A stretch of DNA of 5,613 nt from an uncultured Eubacterium sp. (lineage in GTDB: Bacteria; Bacillota; Clostridia; Lachnospirales; Lachnospiraceae): contig CAJTSV010000119.1 of assembly GCA_910579075.1 (NCBI GenBank), positions 1 through 5,613 of the forward strand, given 5' to 3'. The notes beneath the pieces are model-generated. The model ran no database searches and was not told where the DNA came from. It saw nothing but the letters and a program-made list of their open reading frames with translations. Every line of letters starts with the position of its first letter. Within the stretch, counting starts at the first letter, position 1. The position numbers and the translations under genes were made by a program. Positions 1 through 4,995 of this stretch are shown in pieces.

Positions 1-274
1 AATCTGGAATCATATCGATATTCGCTTTCGCCTTTGCAAGAGCACCTTTCAACTTTGCCGTATAATTGGAACCTGTGTATTCATCAGGAAGATCATTGCC
101 TATATATATGATTTCTTTACTTTCAGCAATTTCTACAAATTCTCCGACATATTGCTTTAAATACTGTTCAGCCTCATTCCAGTCAATATTCTGTCTGCCT
201 TTAAAACATATGTCATTTATTACCACAAGCTGTTTTCCATTCACATCCTTTATAACACTTATATTCCTTTCCAT
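1..274 (-). CDS. Conserved hypothetical protein, LPD3-like, N-terminal part (cut by left edge)
   Basis: Reading leftward from the ATG at 274-272, 91 codons stay open to the window edge. The protein starts MERNISVIKDVNGKQLVV and contains the block IYIGNDLPDEYTGSNYT (about residues 56-72), followed by a Lys/Ala-rich stretch LKGALAKAKAN. From memory this resembles the large polyvalent protein-associated domain LPD3 and small conserved proteins of Lachnospiraceae mobile elements; I cannot confirm it without a profile search. It is the first ATG in the frame, as an in-frame stop lies at 295-293, and a weak GGGATGG sits just upstream. GC is about 34% by hand count (94 of 274), far below the neighbouring gene, and the start overlaps the 3' end of the cyclo-ligase gene by 62 bases. 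Both points suggest acquired DNA. Function is unknown; no catalytic motif is visible in the part seen. Confidence 0.72.
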   Translation of the reverse strand, partial: MERNISVIKDVNGKQLVVINDICFKGRQNIDWNEAEQYLKQYVGEFVEIAESKEIIYIGNDLPDEYTGSNYTAKLKGALAKAKANIDMIPD

Positions 275-830
275 ATTCCATCCCGTTTTCCGTCACCAGC
301 CAGTCCATGCGGATATCCCACGCATCCAGCACCAGGCTGTCTGCTATCTGGAATTCATACGCACAGCCGGCCAGCAGGACATTTCTGTTTCCGGCAAAAT
401 ACCGGTCATAATATCCCTTCCCATATCCCATGCGCCCTCCAGCACGGTCAAATACCATTCCCGGCACAAAGCACAGCTGCGGCTCCCACCGGACAGGATT
501 TTTTCCTTCGGTAAATGGTTCCATAACGTGAAACCTTCCCTCAGAAAAATCATTTAAATCCGTGATTTCATAAAACTGCATGCTGTTTCCTGCAGTCTTT
601 GGAAACGCGGTGCGCTTCCCCTGTGCCAGCGCCTCTGTTACAGCCGCCAGCAGGGAAACTTCCTTTCCAAGCGGATAATAAAAAAAGACAGCTTCTGCCT
701 TCTGAAAAGCTTCCCATTCCAGTATGCTCCTGCATATCCGCGCAGACAGCGATTCCACAAGCGAAACTGGCATGGCATCACGTTTTTTCCGGTATGCCAT
801 GCGGAATGCATCCTTCTTCGCGTCCCGCAT
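213..830 (-). CDS. 5-formyltetrahydrofolate cyclo-ligase
   Basis: This cytosolic enzyme uses ATP to convert 5-formyl-THF to 5,10-methenyl-THF, returning a stored or inhibitory folate to the one-carbon pool. The 205-residue protein shows the family order: a basic N-terminal helix (YRKKRDAM, 13-20), the substrate-side YYPLGKEVS (51-59), FPK (76-78), and the glycine-rich nucleotide-binding signature PGMVFDRAGGRMGYGKGYYD (123-142). The usual end of the family, here WDIRMDWLVTE, falls at 171-181. About 24 further residues, rich in Lys, Tyr and Cys, form an extra tail encoded partly inside the AT-rich downstream gene. The ATG at 830 follows the DUF896 stop by 3 bases, with a GGAAGGGAAGGA ribosome site inside the end of that gene, so the two are probably translationally coupled. 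The assignment is firm; the gene is called ygfA/fau or mthfs in various species, so no symbol is given. Confidence 0.95.
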   Translation of the reverse strand: MRDAKKDAFRMAYRKKRDAMPVSLVESLSARICRSILEWEAFQKAEAVFFYYPLGKEVSLLAAVTEALAQGKRTAFPKTAGNSMQFYEITDLNDFSEGRFHVMEPFTEGKNPVRWEPQLCFVPGMVFDRAGGRMGYGKGYYDRYFAGNRNVLLAGCAYEFQIADSLVLDAWDIRMDWLVTENGMEYGKEYKCYKGCEWKTACGNK

Positions 831-833
831 ATC

Positions 834-1061
834 CTATCCTTCCCTTCCTGCTTTTTTTCCGTATTTCTCGCCAAGATTGACAATCGTCCCATCTTCCATC
901 TGCATGTCAATCTGATTCAGCTGGCTGCGGATGCTGCCGCGGATTGCCGCCACATACTGCTGGCGCAGAAGCTGCTGTTCTTTTTTTTCGGCATCGGTAA
1001 GTCCCTCTGCTTTGGATTTGCGGTACAATTCGTTAATCCGGTCAATATTTAAGTCTGGCAT
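834..1061 (-). CDS. DUF896 (UPF0291, YnzC-like) small cytosolic protein
   Basis: A 75-residue protein beginning MPDLNIDRINELYRKSKAEG. It has the pattern of the DUF896 family: a helical N-terminal half with IDRINELYRKSKAEGLT (6-22), then LTDAEKKEQQLLRQQY and a conserved second part with IRGSIRSQLNQI and a polar Gly/Lys-rich tail. B. subtilis YnzC is the familiar member, there part of the SOS-regulated yneA operon; its biochemical role is not established. An ATG 12 codons upstream (1097) is in frame, but the start at 1061 is preferred because AAGGGAGAG lies 6 bases upstream and family members begin at this point. It is the first gene of a two-gene unit with the cyclo-ligase. I saw no LexA-type GAAC-N4-GTTC box in its leader. 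Confidence 0.9.
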   Translation of the reverse strand: MPDLNIDRINELYRKSKAEGLTDAEKKEQQLLRQQYVAAIRGSIRSQLNQIDMQMEDGTIVNLGEKYGKKAGREG

Positions 1062-1067
1062 GGCTCT

Positions 1068-1074
1068 CTCCCTT
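1068..1074 (-). promoter_or_regulatory. Ribosome binding site deciding the DUF896 start
   Basis: AAGGGAG on the minus strand, 6 bases before the ATG at 1061. It favours this start over the upstream in-frame ATG at 1097, which would place the site inside the coding region. Confidence 0.75.
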
Positions 1075-1129
1075 GTCTGTTTTAAAATAGTTATCATACT
1101 GGCAGCTGCCTGATTTCAGTATATAGGGG

Positions 1130-1158
1130 ATTTTAACACAAGTGCAGAAAAAAGACAA
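1130..1158 (-). promoter_or_regulatory. Sigma-A-type promoter for the DUF896 / cyclo-ligase unit
   Basis: On the minus strand a -35 box TTGTCT (1158-1153) and a -10 box TAAAAT (1135-1130) are separated by exactly 17 bases. Transcription would begin near 1123, leaving a leader of about 60 bases before the ATG at 1061. A second possible -10, TATACT (1123-1118), lacks a good -35. No riboswitch-like structure is evident in the short leader. Confidence 0.7.
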
Positions 1159-1170
1159 ATGATTTCACAC

Positions 1171-1205
1171 GCTTCTATCTGCCCCGATTCTTTTTTGATA
1201 GATGC
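1171..1205. repeat. Imperfect inverted repeat in the divergent intergenic region
   Basis: GCTTCTATC (1171-1179) and GATAGATGC (1197-1205) pair at 8 of 9 positions around a 17-base spacer. The repeat lies 13 bases upstream of the DUF896 promoter -35 box and about 64 bases upstream of the apbE -35 box. It could be a regulator site, but arms of this length also arise by chance; no matching copy was seen elsewhere in the window. Confidence 0.3.
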
Positions 1206-1268
1206 TTATTTTCTCATCAACTGTTACCCCATTTCTTAACATAGTGAGCTGATTTTTCTCCCATCCGA

Positions 1269-1297
1269 TTGACTTTTCAGCCGCTGTGTGCTATTAT
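1269..1297 (+). promoter_or_regulatory. Sigma-A-type promoter for apbE
   Basis: TTGACT (1269-1274) and TATTAT (1292-1297) are separated by 17 bases, close to consensus in sequence and spacing. The predicted transcript starts near 1304, about 38 bases before the apbE ATG at 1342. An in-frame ATG at 1288 lies upstream of that start and so would not be on this transcript, which supports the shorter protein. Confidence 0.8.
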
Positions 1298-1330
1298 CGC
1301 ATCGCAAACCAGCTGTTATTTCAAAACCAA

Positions 1331-1336
1331 AGGAGG
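1331..1336 (+). promoter_or_regulatory. Consensus Shine-Dalgarno site for apbE
   Basis: AGGAGG followed by 5 bases and then the ATG at 1342. It fixes the apbE start at 1342 rather than the in-frame ATG at 1288. Confidence 0.9.
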
Positions 1337-1341
1337 CCGCC

Positions 1342-2394
1342 ATGCATACCATCCGACAGGCATCTGCCAGATTCCGAAAAACCAGATTAAAAACATCCGC
1401 CCCAAAATCCCTTCTGGCATTTCCTGCCCTGCTGCTGTGCTGCCTGATGCTGTCTTCCTGCGGCAGAACCGAACCGATACAGCAGTCCGGATTTCATTTT
1501 GATACCATTATTACCATTACCCTCTACGACCCGTCCCGGACAGAGGAATTAGAGCACTGCTTCGAGCTCGCCAGACTGTATGAAAGCTATTTCAGCACGA
1601 AAATCGAAGATAGTGATATCAGCAGAATCAATGCCGCTGCCGGTACCCCTGTTAAGGTTCATGAAGAAACGGCGCAGCTGCTGCAAAAAGGATTATATTA
1701 TTCGAAGCTCAGTAACGGAGCATTTGACATTACCATCGGAAAGCTGGCCAGCCTGTGGGATTTTCATGCACAAACACCCAAAATACCGGATGCTGCGGCT
1801 CTCGCAGAAGCTGCCGCCGGCGTTGATTACCGGAATGTAAAGATAAATGGAAATGAAGTAACACTGAAAAATAAGAATGCGGCCATAGACACCGGCGGCA
1901 TTGCAAAAGGATATATCGCTGACAAAATGAAAGAATACCTGGTTTCCGAAGGCGTCACAAGCGGGCTTATCAACCTTGGCGGAAATGTGCTGGCCATCGG
2001 CTCCAAAGCTGGCGGAAAAGCTTATACCATCGGCATTCAGAAACCGTTTGAGCAGACAGGTACTGCCATTGCCTGCGTGCAGCTGAAAGACCAGACCGTT
2101 GTCACATCCGGTATTTACGAACGCTCGTTTGAGCAGAACGGTGTGCTCTGCCATCATCTGCTGGACACCAAAACCGGATATCCATTAGACAACGGGCTTT
2201 TGAGTGTTTCCATTATCTGCCCGGATTCGGCGGACGGAGACGGCCTGAGCACTGCCTGCTTTTCCCTCGGCCTGGACGCAGGAATGGCACTGATTGAATC
2301 ACTGGAACAGACAGAAGCCATTTTTATTACATCTGATTATAAGCTGCATACATCTTCCGGCATGGGGAAAGAAATTCCATTTCAGGTACTATAA
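1342..2394 (+). CDS. apbE: FAD:protein FMN transferase (ApbE), lipoprotein
   Basis: ApbE takes FMN from FAD and attaches it through phosphate to a Thr or Ser of target proteins, classically subunits of Rnf and NQR complexes, on the outer face of the membrane. The 350-residue protein has a long basic n-region, a hydrophobic core ALLLCCLML (29-37) and the lipobox LSSC with Cys40, so it should be exported and lipid-anchored. The mature part shows the family order: FDTIITITLYD (53-63), NGAFDITIGKL (125-135), the hallmark AIDTGGIAKGYIADKM (181-196), GLINLGGNVLAIG (208-220), SGIYER (256-261), HHLLDTKTGYP (271-281) and ADGDGLSTA (297-305), which holds metal and flavin ligands. Nothing appears truncated. 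It has its own promoter and points toward metF. The rnfB gene about 2.6 kb away makes Rnf its likely client, though the client subunits lie outside the window. Confidence 0.96.
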   Translation: MHTIRQASARFRKTRLKTSAPKSLLAFPALLLCCLMLSSCGRTEPIQQSGFHFDTIITITLYDPSRTEELEHCFELARLYESYFSTKIEDSDISRINAAAGTPVKVHEETAQLLQKGLYYSKLSNGAFDITIGKLASLWDFHAQTPKIPDAAALAEAAAGVDYRNVKINGNEVTLKNKNAAIDTGGIAKGYIADKMKEYLVSEGVTSGLINLGGNVLAIGSKAGGKAYTIGIQKPFEQTGTAIACVQLKDQTVVTSGIYERSFEQNGVLCHHLLDTKTGYPLDNGLLSVSIICPDSADGDGLSTACFSLGLDAGMALIESLEQTEAIFITSDYKLHTSSGMGKEIPFQVL

Positions 2395-2450
2395 ACGCAT
2401 CTGAGATACAGAATGCACAGCATGCTGGTGATAAACCGCCTTTTACCGCT

Positions 2451-2474
2451 TAAGGCAATGCGGCAGCGGCCTTA
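2451..2474. terminator. Weak hairpin between convergent apbE and metF
   Basis: TAAGGC (2451-2456) pairs with GCCTTA (2469-2474) around a GC-rich loop that offers competing pairings such as CCGCT with AGCGG. It overlaps the metF stop codon. Neither strand has a proper run of T after the stem, so it is at best a weak bidirectional stop. A perfect 10-base palindrome, CAGCATGCTG, lies at 2418-2427 in the same 77-base gap. Confidence 0.25.
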
Positions 2475-3332
2475 TACGATATGTTTAATCCCCTCACAGA
2501 TTTTGCGTGCCACTGCGGGGTTGTTCATCGTATACAGATGAATGCCGTCCACATCATTGGCCAGAAGGTCAATAATCTGGCTCAGTGCATAGGACATGCC
2601 TGCATCAAACAGCGCTTCCCTGCTGTTTTCGTATTTATGAATAATCTTTTCAAACCGCTGCGGCAGGGATGCCCCGCAGAGCGTCACCATACGCTTTATC
2701 TGCGACGCATTGATAACCGGCATAATTCCCGGCGTAACCGGAACATCAATTCCGGCAATGCGGCAGTCTTCCACAAAGCGGTAAAAATAATTGTTGTCAA
2801 AAAACAGCTGTGACAGCAGCACCTCTGCCCCGGCATCTGTCTTTGTCTTTAAATGCCGCATTTCTTCCACGCGCCCGGCCGATTCCGGGTGGCATTCCGG
2901 ATAGCAGGCTCCCGCAACGCAAAAGTCACTCGTCTGCTTCAGATACGAAATTAAATCGGATGCATGTGCAAAATCCGATTTTTCCGGCACGTTCGGATTG
3001 CGGTCGCCCCGCAGTGCCAGCACATTGCAGATTCCCTCGAAAGCAAGCTCTTTGGAAAACCGGTCTATCTCAGCCCTGTCATAACTTAAGCAGGTCAGGT
3101 GCACGACCGGCTCCACATGATAGGTTTCCTTGATTTTTTTTGCAATTGCAATTGTCTTATTGTTATTGGTGCTGCCGCCCGCCCCAAACGTCACACTGAT
3201 AAAATCCGGATTTAATTCACATAAAATTTCCAGTGTTTTATCTATATTTTTCAGCTCCTCGTCCTTTTTGGGTGGAAAAATCTCAAAGGACAGGACATTT
3301 TTTTTCTTTTTGTGTATTTCTGATAATTTCAT
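2472..3332 (-). CDS. metF: Methylenetetrahydrofolate reductase
   Basis: This flavoenzyme reduces 5,10-methylene-THF to 5-methyl-THF, the methyl donor for methionine synthesis and, in acetogens, for the methyl branch of the Wood-Ljungdahl pathway. From the ATG at 3332 the 286-residue protein shows a complete TIM-barrel set: SFEIFPPK (15-22) with the catalytic Glu, VTFGAGGSTNNN (47-58), HLTC (78-81), LALRGD (105-110), AGACYPECHPE (140-150), SQLFFDN (174-180), PGIMP (201-205) and GIHLYTMN (263-270). The length is normal. The frame stays open upstream to an ATG at 3416 that overlaps the HAD stop as ATGA, which would add 28 mostly basic residues. I prefer 3332 by family length, although its nearest Shine-Dalgarno-like AAGAGG is an unusually distant 15 bases away. 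No metV-like partner gene adjoins it. It is probably cotranscribed with the HAD gene and lipoprotein gene. Confidence 0.96.
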   Translation of the reverse strand: MKLSEIHKKKKNVLSFEIFPPKKDEELKNIDKTLEILCELNPDFISVTFGAGGSTNNNKTIAIAKKIKETYHVEPVVHLTCLSYDRAEIDRFSKELAFEGICNVLALRGDRNPNVPEKSDFAHASDLISYLKQTSDFCVAGACYPECHPESAGRVEEMRHLKTKTDAGAEVLLSQLFFDNNYFYRFVEDCRIAGIDVPVTPGIMPVINASQIKRMVTLCGASLPQRFEKIIHKYENSREALFDAGMSYALSQIIDLLANDVDGIHLYTMNNPAVARKICEGIKHIV

Positions 3333-3412
3333 AACTGTTTCTGGTAACCTCTTTCTTTTTCTATTTTTTATATTCTTTTCATTCTGTATAAGGCAGAACT
3401 GACGGCAATCTT

Positions 3413-4069
3413 TCATTCTCTGCTTCCACAGACAATCGTCCCGATATCTGCTGGCTGCCCTGCAAGGTAAGACGCCCCGGCTGTTTCCAGTTCTTCCCGG
3501 CTTCCATACCCGAACAATACGCCAATCGAATCAAGCCCTGCAGCCGCAGCACCCCGGATATCATATTCGCGGTCGCCAGTCATAATGGCTGACGATTTAT
3601 CCGCAATATTTCCTTCCTGCAGTGCATAAAGAATGACCTCGTCTTTGTTCACCCTGGAACCATCCATTTCTGACCCGGCAATAAACGCAAAATATTGACG
3701 GATATGAAAATAATCCAAAATCTGCACGGCAAACTCCTGCGGCTTGGACGTGGCAACAAGCAGCGTTTTTCCTGCATCGCAAAGCTGCGCAAGCAGTTTA
3801 TCCATGCCGTCATACAGCCTGTTTTCATAAATTCCCTTTTCCCGGTAATACTCCCGGTAAAACCCGACGGCAGCCTTTGCATCCTCTTTCGAAAATCCAT
3901 AAAACCTTTCAAACGAATCCTGCAGCGGCGGCCCGATAAATGGATATAATTCCCTGCGGTCCGGCGGTTCTATGCCGGATTTGTTCAAAGCATACGCCAC
4001 GGAATTGGTAATCCCAATGCCCGGGTCTGTCAGCGTTCCGTCTAAATCAAATAAAACTGTCTGGTACAT
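3413..4069 (-). CDS. HAD-superfamily hydrolase, phosphoglycolate phosphatase / 5'-nucleotidase type
   Basis: A cytosolic Mg-dependent phosphatase of the haloacid dehalogenase fold. From the ATG at 4069 the 218-residue protein has motif I DLDGT (8-12; Asp8 nucleophile, Asp10 acid/base), an alpha-helical cap after it including FIGPPLQDSF (44-53), motif II in VATSKP (105-110), motif III around Lys142, and motif IV TGDREYDIRGA (164-174). The cap pattern FIGPPL resembles 5'-nucleotidase-like and Gph-like members; the substrate cannot be told from sequence. A GAAGGGA site 9 bases upstream and the family's usual short N-terminus support this start. The frame is also open back to an ATG at 4195, described as a separate entry. 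Its stop overlaps a possible upstream metF start. It sits mid-operon between the lipoprotein gene and metF; a housekeeping phosphatase role is a guess. Confidence 0.9.
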   Translation of the reverse strand: MYQTVLFDLDGTLTDPGIGITNSVAYALNKSGIEPPDRRELYPFIGPPLQDSFERFYGFSKEDAKAAVGFYREYYREKGIYENRLYDGMDKLLAQLCDAGKTLLVATSKPQEFAVQILDYFHIRQYFAFIAGSEMDGSRVNKDEVILYALQEGNIADKSSAIMTGDREYDIRGAAAAGLDSIGVLFGYGSREELETAGASYLAGQPADIGTIVCGSRE

Positions 4070-4195
4070 ATCTGCCTGTCCCTTCTTTCTGGAATCCGGC
4101 TTTCTTACTGAGCCTGGCTTTCTTTTCGGCATCCTGCTTTTTTCCCAAATCAAAATTCCGAAAAATCCGGCTGCCAGCGAAAGCACAAAAAGCAT
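4070..4195 (-). other. In-frame N-terminal membrane segment ahead of the HAD hydrolase
   Basis: The HAD frame is open for 42 further codons up to an ATG at 4195 (preceded by a GTG at 4198). The extension reads MLFVLSLAAGFFGILIW, one clear membrane helix, then a strongly basic linker (KRKPGSVRKPDSRKKG). The ATG overlaps the lipoprotein stop codon in a TGATG arrangement typical of translational coupling, but no Shine-Dalgarno site precedes it. If translated, the hydrolase would be membrane-tethered with its catalytic domain in the cytoplasm, by the positive-inside rule. The alternative is a 126-base gap, which would be long for a tight operon, with translation starting at 4069. Confidence 0.45.
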
Positions 4196-4788
4196 CACTC
4201 ATAAATATAATCCGTATACACAATCTGAAAATCGATAAAATCCGAAGTCTGGGAACTGTACAGGCTTTTCATCAGCTGCTCCCAGGTCGCATCCTTTTCA
4301 TCTGTCAGCACATACTGGATATAGGAATCATACACTGCATCTGCCCCTGCATCGCCTTCAAATTTTTTAAGATACGAATATTCCCGTTTCTGCTCACTGC
4401 CATCCTCATAAGAAAGCAGGGTATACTGCTCCCCGTCAAATTCCAGGTCTTTTAAGAATAACACAGGATATTCATTCTTTAACCGCTCATAATCTTCGGC
4501 CGTGTACTTTGCCGAATCATCCAGCGTATAATAATAGCCAATCCTGACACTGGACGGCTTGCCGTCTGACGACTGCTCCACAAAAGAATCCCATGCTTTT
4601 TCGCCGCTGGAAATATCGCCGTTTTCGTGAACCACACAGCCATCCTTTTTCGCATCTTCCAGGCCGTAGCTTTCCGGAATCTCTGGTAAAGGCACCTGTT
4701 CCCTGGTTTTTCCGGCACACCCGTTCAGCAAAACCATCATTGCCGCGTACAGGCACAGGCTGGTAAACATAGAAACTGTTTTTTTCAT
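4195..4788 (-). CDS. Small surface lipoprotein, possibly DUF4362-like
   Basis: A 197-residue protein with a lipoprotein signal: MKK, a hydrophobic core (LCLYAAMMVLL, 11-21) and the lipobox LNGC with Cys24. The mature part is acidic and rich in Tyr and Asp. It carries GLEDAKKDGCVVHENGDISS (42-61) followed by an Asp/Phe-rich helix and SSVRIGYYYTLDD, then DLEFDGEQYTLLSYEDG. This layout (AKKDG, a gap, VRI, then a yDG segment) recalls DUF4362 lipoproteins of Firmicutes, but I rate that only as possible. No enzymatic motif is visible. The ATG at 4788 has AAAGGAA about 9 bases upstream. It is the first gene of the unit with the HAD hydrolase and metF and has a candidate promoter near 4840. Function unknown; it probably acts at the outer face of the membrane. 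Confidence 0.88.
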   Translation of the reverse strand: MKKTVSMFTSLCLYAAMMVLLNGCAGKTREQVPLPEIPESYGLEDAKKDGCVVHENGDISSGEKAWDSFVEQSSDGKPSSVRIGYYYTLDDSAKYTAEDYERLKNEYPVLFLKDLEFDGEQYTLLSYEDGSEQKREYSYLKKFEGDAGADAVYDSYIQYVLTDEKDATWEQLMKSLYSSQTSDFIDFQIVYTDYIYE

Positions 4789-4834
4789 AATTGTATTTTC
4801 CTTTCATAAGCAGCATAAACATACATTCTTATTT

Positions 4835-4863
4835 ATTCTAGCATTTCACTGGCAGAAAATCCA
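4835..4863 (-). promoter_or_regulatory. Candidate extended -10 promoter for the lipoprotein-HAD-metF unit
   Basis: On the minus strand TGC precedes TAGAAT (4840-4835), giving an extended -10 element, with a poor -35 TGGATT (4863-4858) at 17 bases. Transcription would start near 4828, about 40 bases before the ATG at 4788. The weak -35 leaves this uncertain; readthrough from rnfB is also possible. Confidence 0.45.
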
Positions 4864-4912
4864 TCCCAAATTTGTGAAAACAGAAAGTTACCGTAAAGTG
4901 TATACCAGAATC

Positions 4913-4950
4913 AGAAAGCCCCAGCGCCGCACCCGGCCCTGGGACTTTCT
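4913..4950. terminator. Strong hairpin downstream of rnfB
   Basis: AGAAAGCCCCAG (4913-4924) pairs with CTGGGACTTTCT (4939-4950) over 12 base pairs with one G-T wobble when read as RNA on the minus strand, around a 14-base GC-rich loop. It lies 46 bases past the rnfB stop, where the rnf operon should end. On the minus strand the following bases are only moderately T-rich (CTTTCTGATTCTG), while on the plus strand the stem is followed by a better run (TTTCTTTTT). It is probably a bidirectional terminator, possibly leaky in the rnf direction. Confidence 0.7.
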
Positions 4951-4995
4951 TTTTACATGTTACCGCCTGCAGCAATAGAAAACCAGCGCTTCCTA

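Noticed and set aside
66..557. A 163-codon open frame on the plus strand
   Set aside because: It lies antisense to the cyclo-ligase and the left-edge gene, has a Ser/Phe/His-rich composition typical of antisense frames, and resembles no known family.
1062..1123. Possible SOS (LexA) control of the DUF896 unit, as for ynzC in B. subtilis
   Set aside because: No GAAC-N4-GTTC-like box is visible around the promoter or in the leader.
1693..2157. A 154-codon minus-strand frame inside apbE
   Set aside because: It is fully antisense to a firmly assigned apbE, with no ribosome site or family resemblance.
2418..2427. Perfect palindrome CAGCATGCTG as an operator or attachment site
   Set aside because: It lies between two convergent gene ends, is only 10 bases long and has no second copy seen, so chance is the simpler explanation.
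2481..3402. Three plus-strand frames opposite metF
   Set aside because: They are antisense shadows of a conserved gene; the poly-Phe/Ser region at about 3290-3370 merely reflects Lys-rich codons of metF and its upstream sequence.
4195..4788. The lipoprotein as an FMN-carrying ApbE target
   Set aside because: No Ser/Thr-Gly-Ala-Thr type flavinylation motif occurs in the mature chain.
4789..4995. Possible riboswitch or small RNA between rnfB and the lipoprotein gene
   Set aside because: Apart from the terminator-like hairpin there is no recognisable aptamer core, and the predicted leader of the lipoprotein gene is only about 40 bases.
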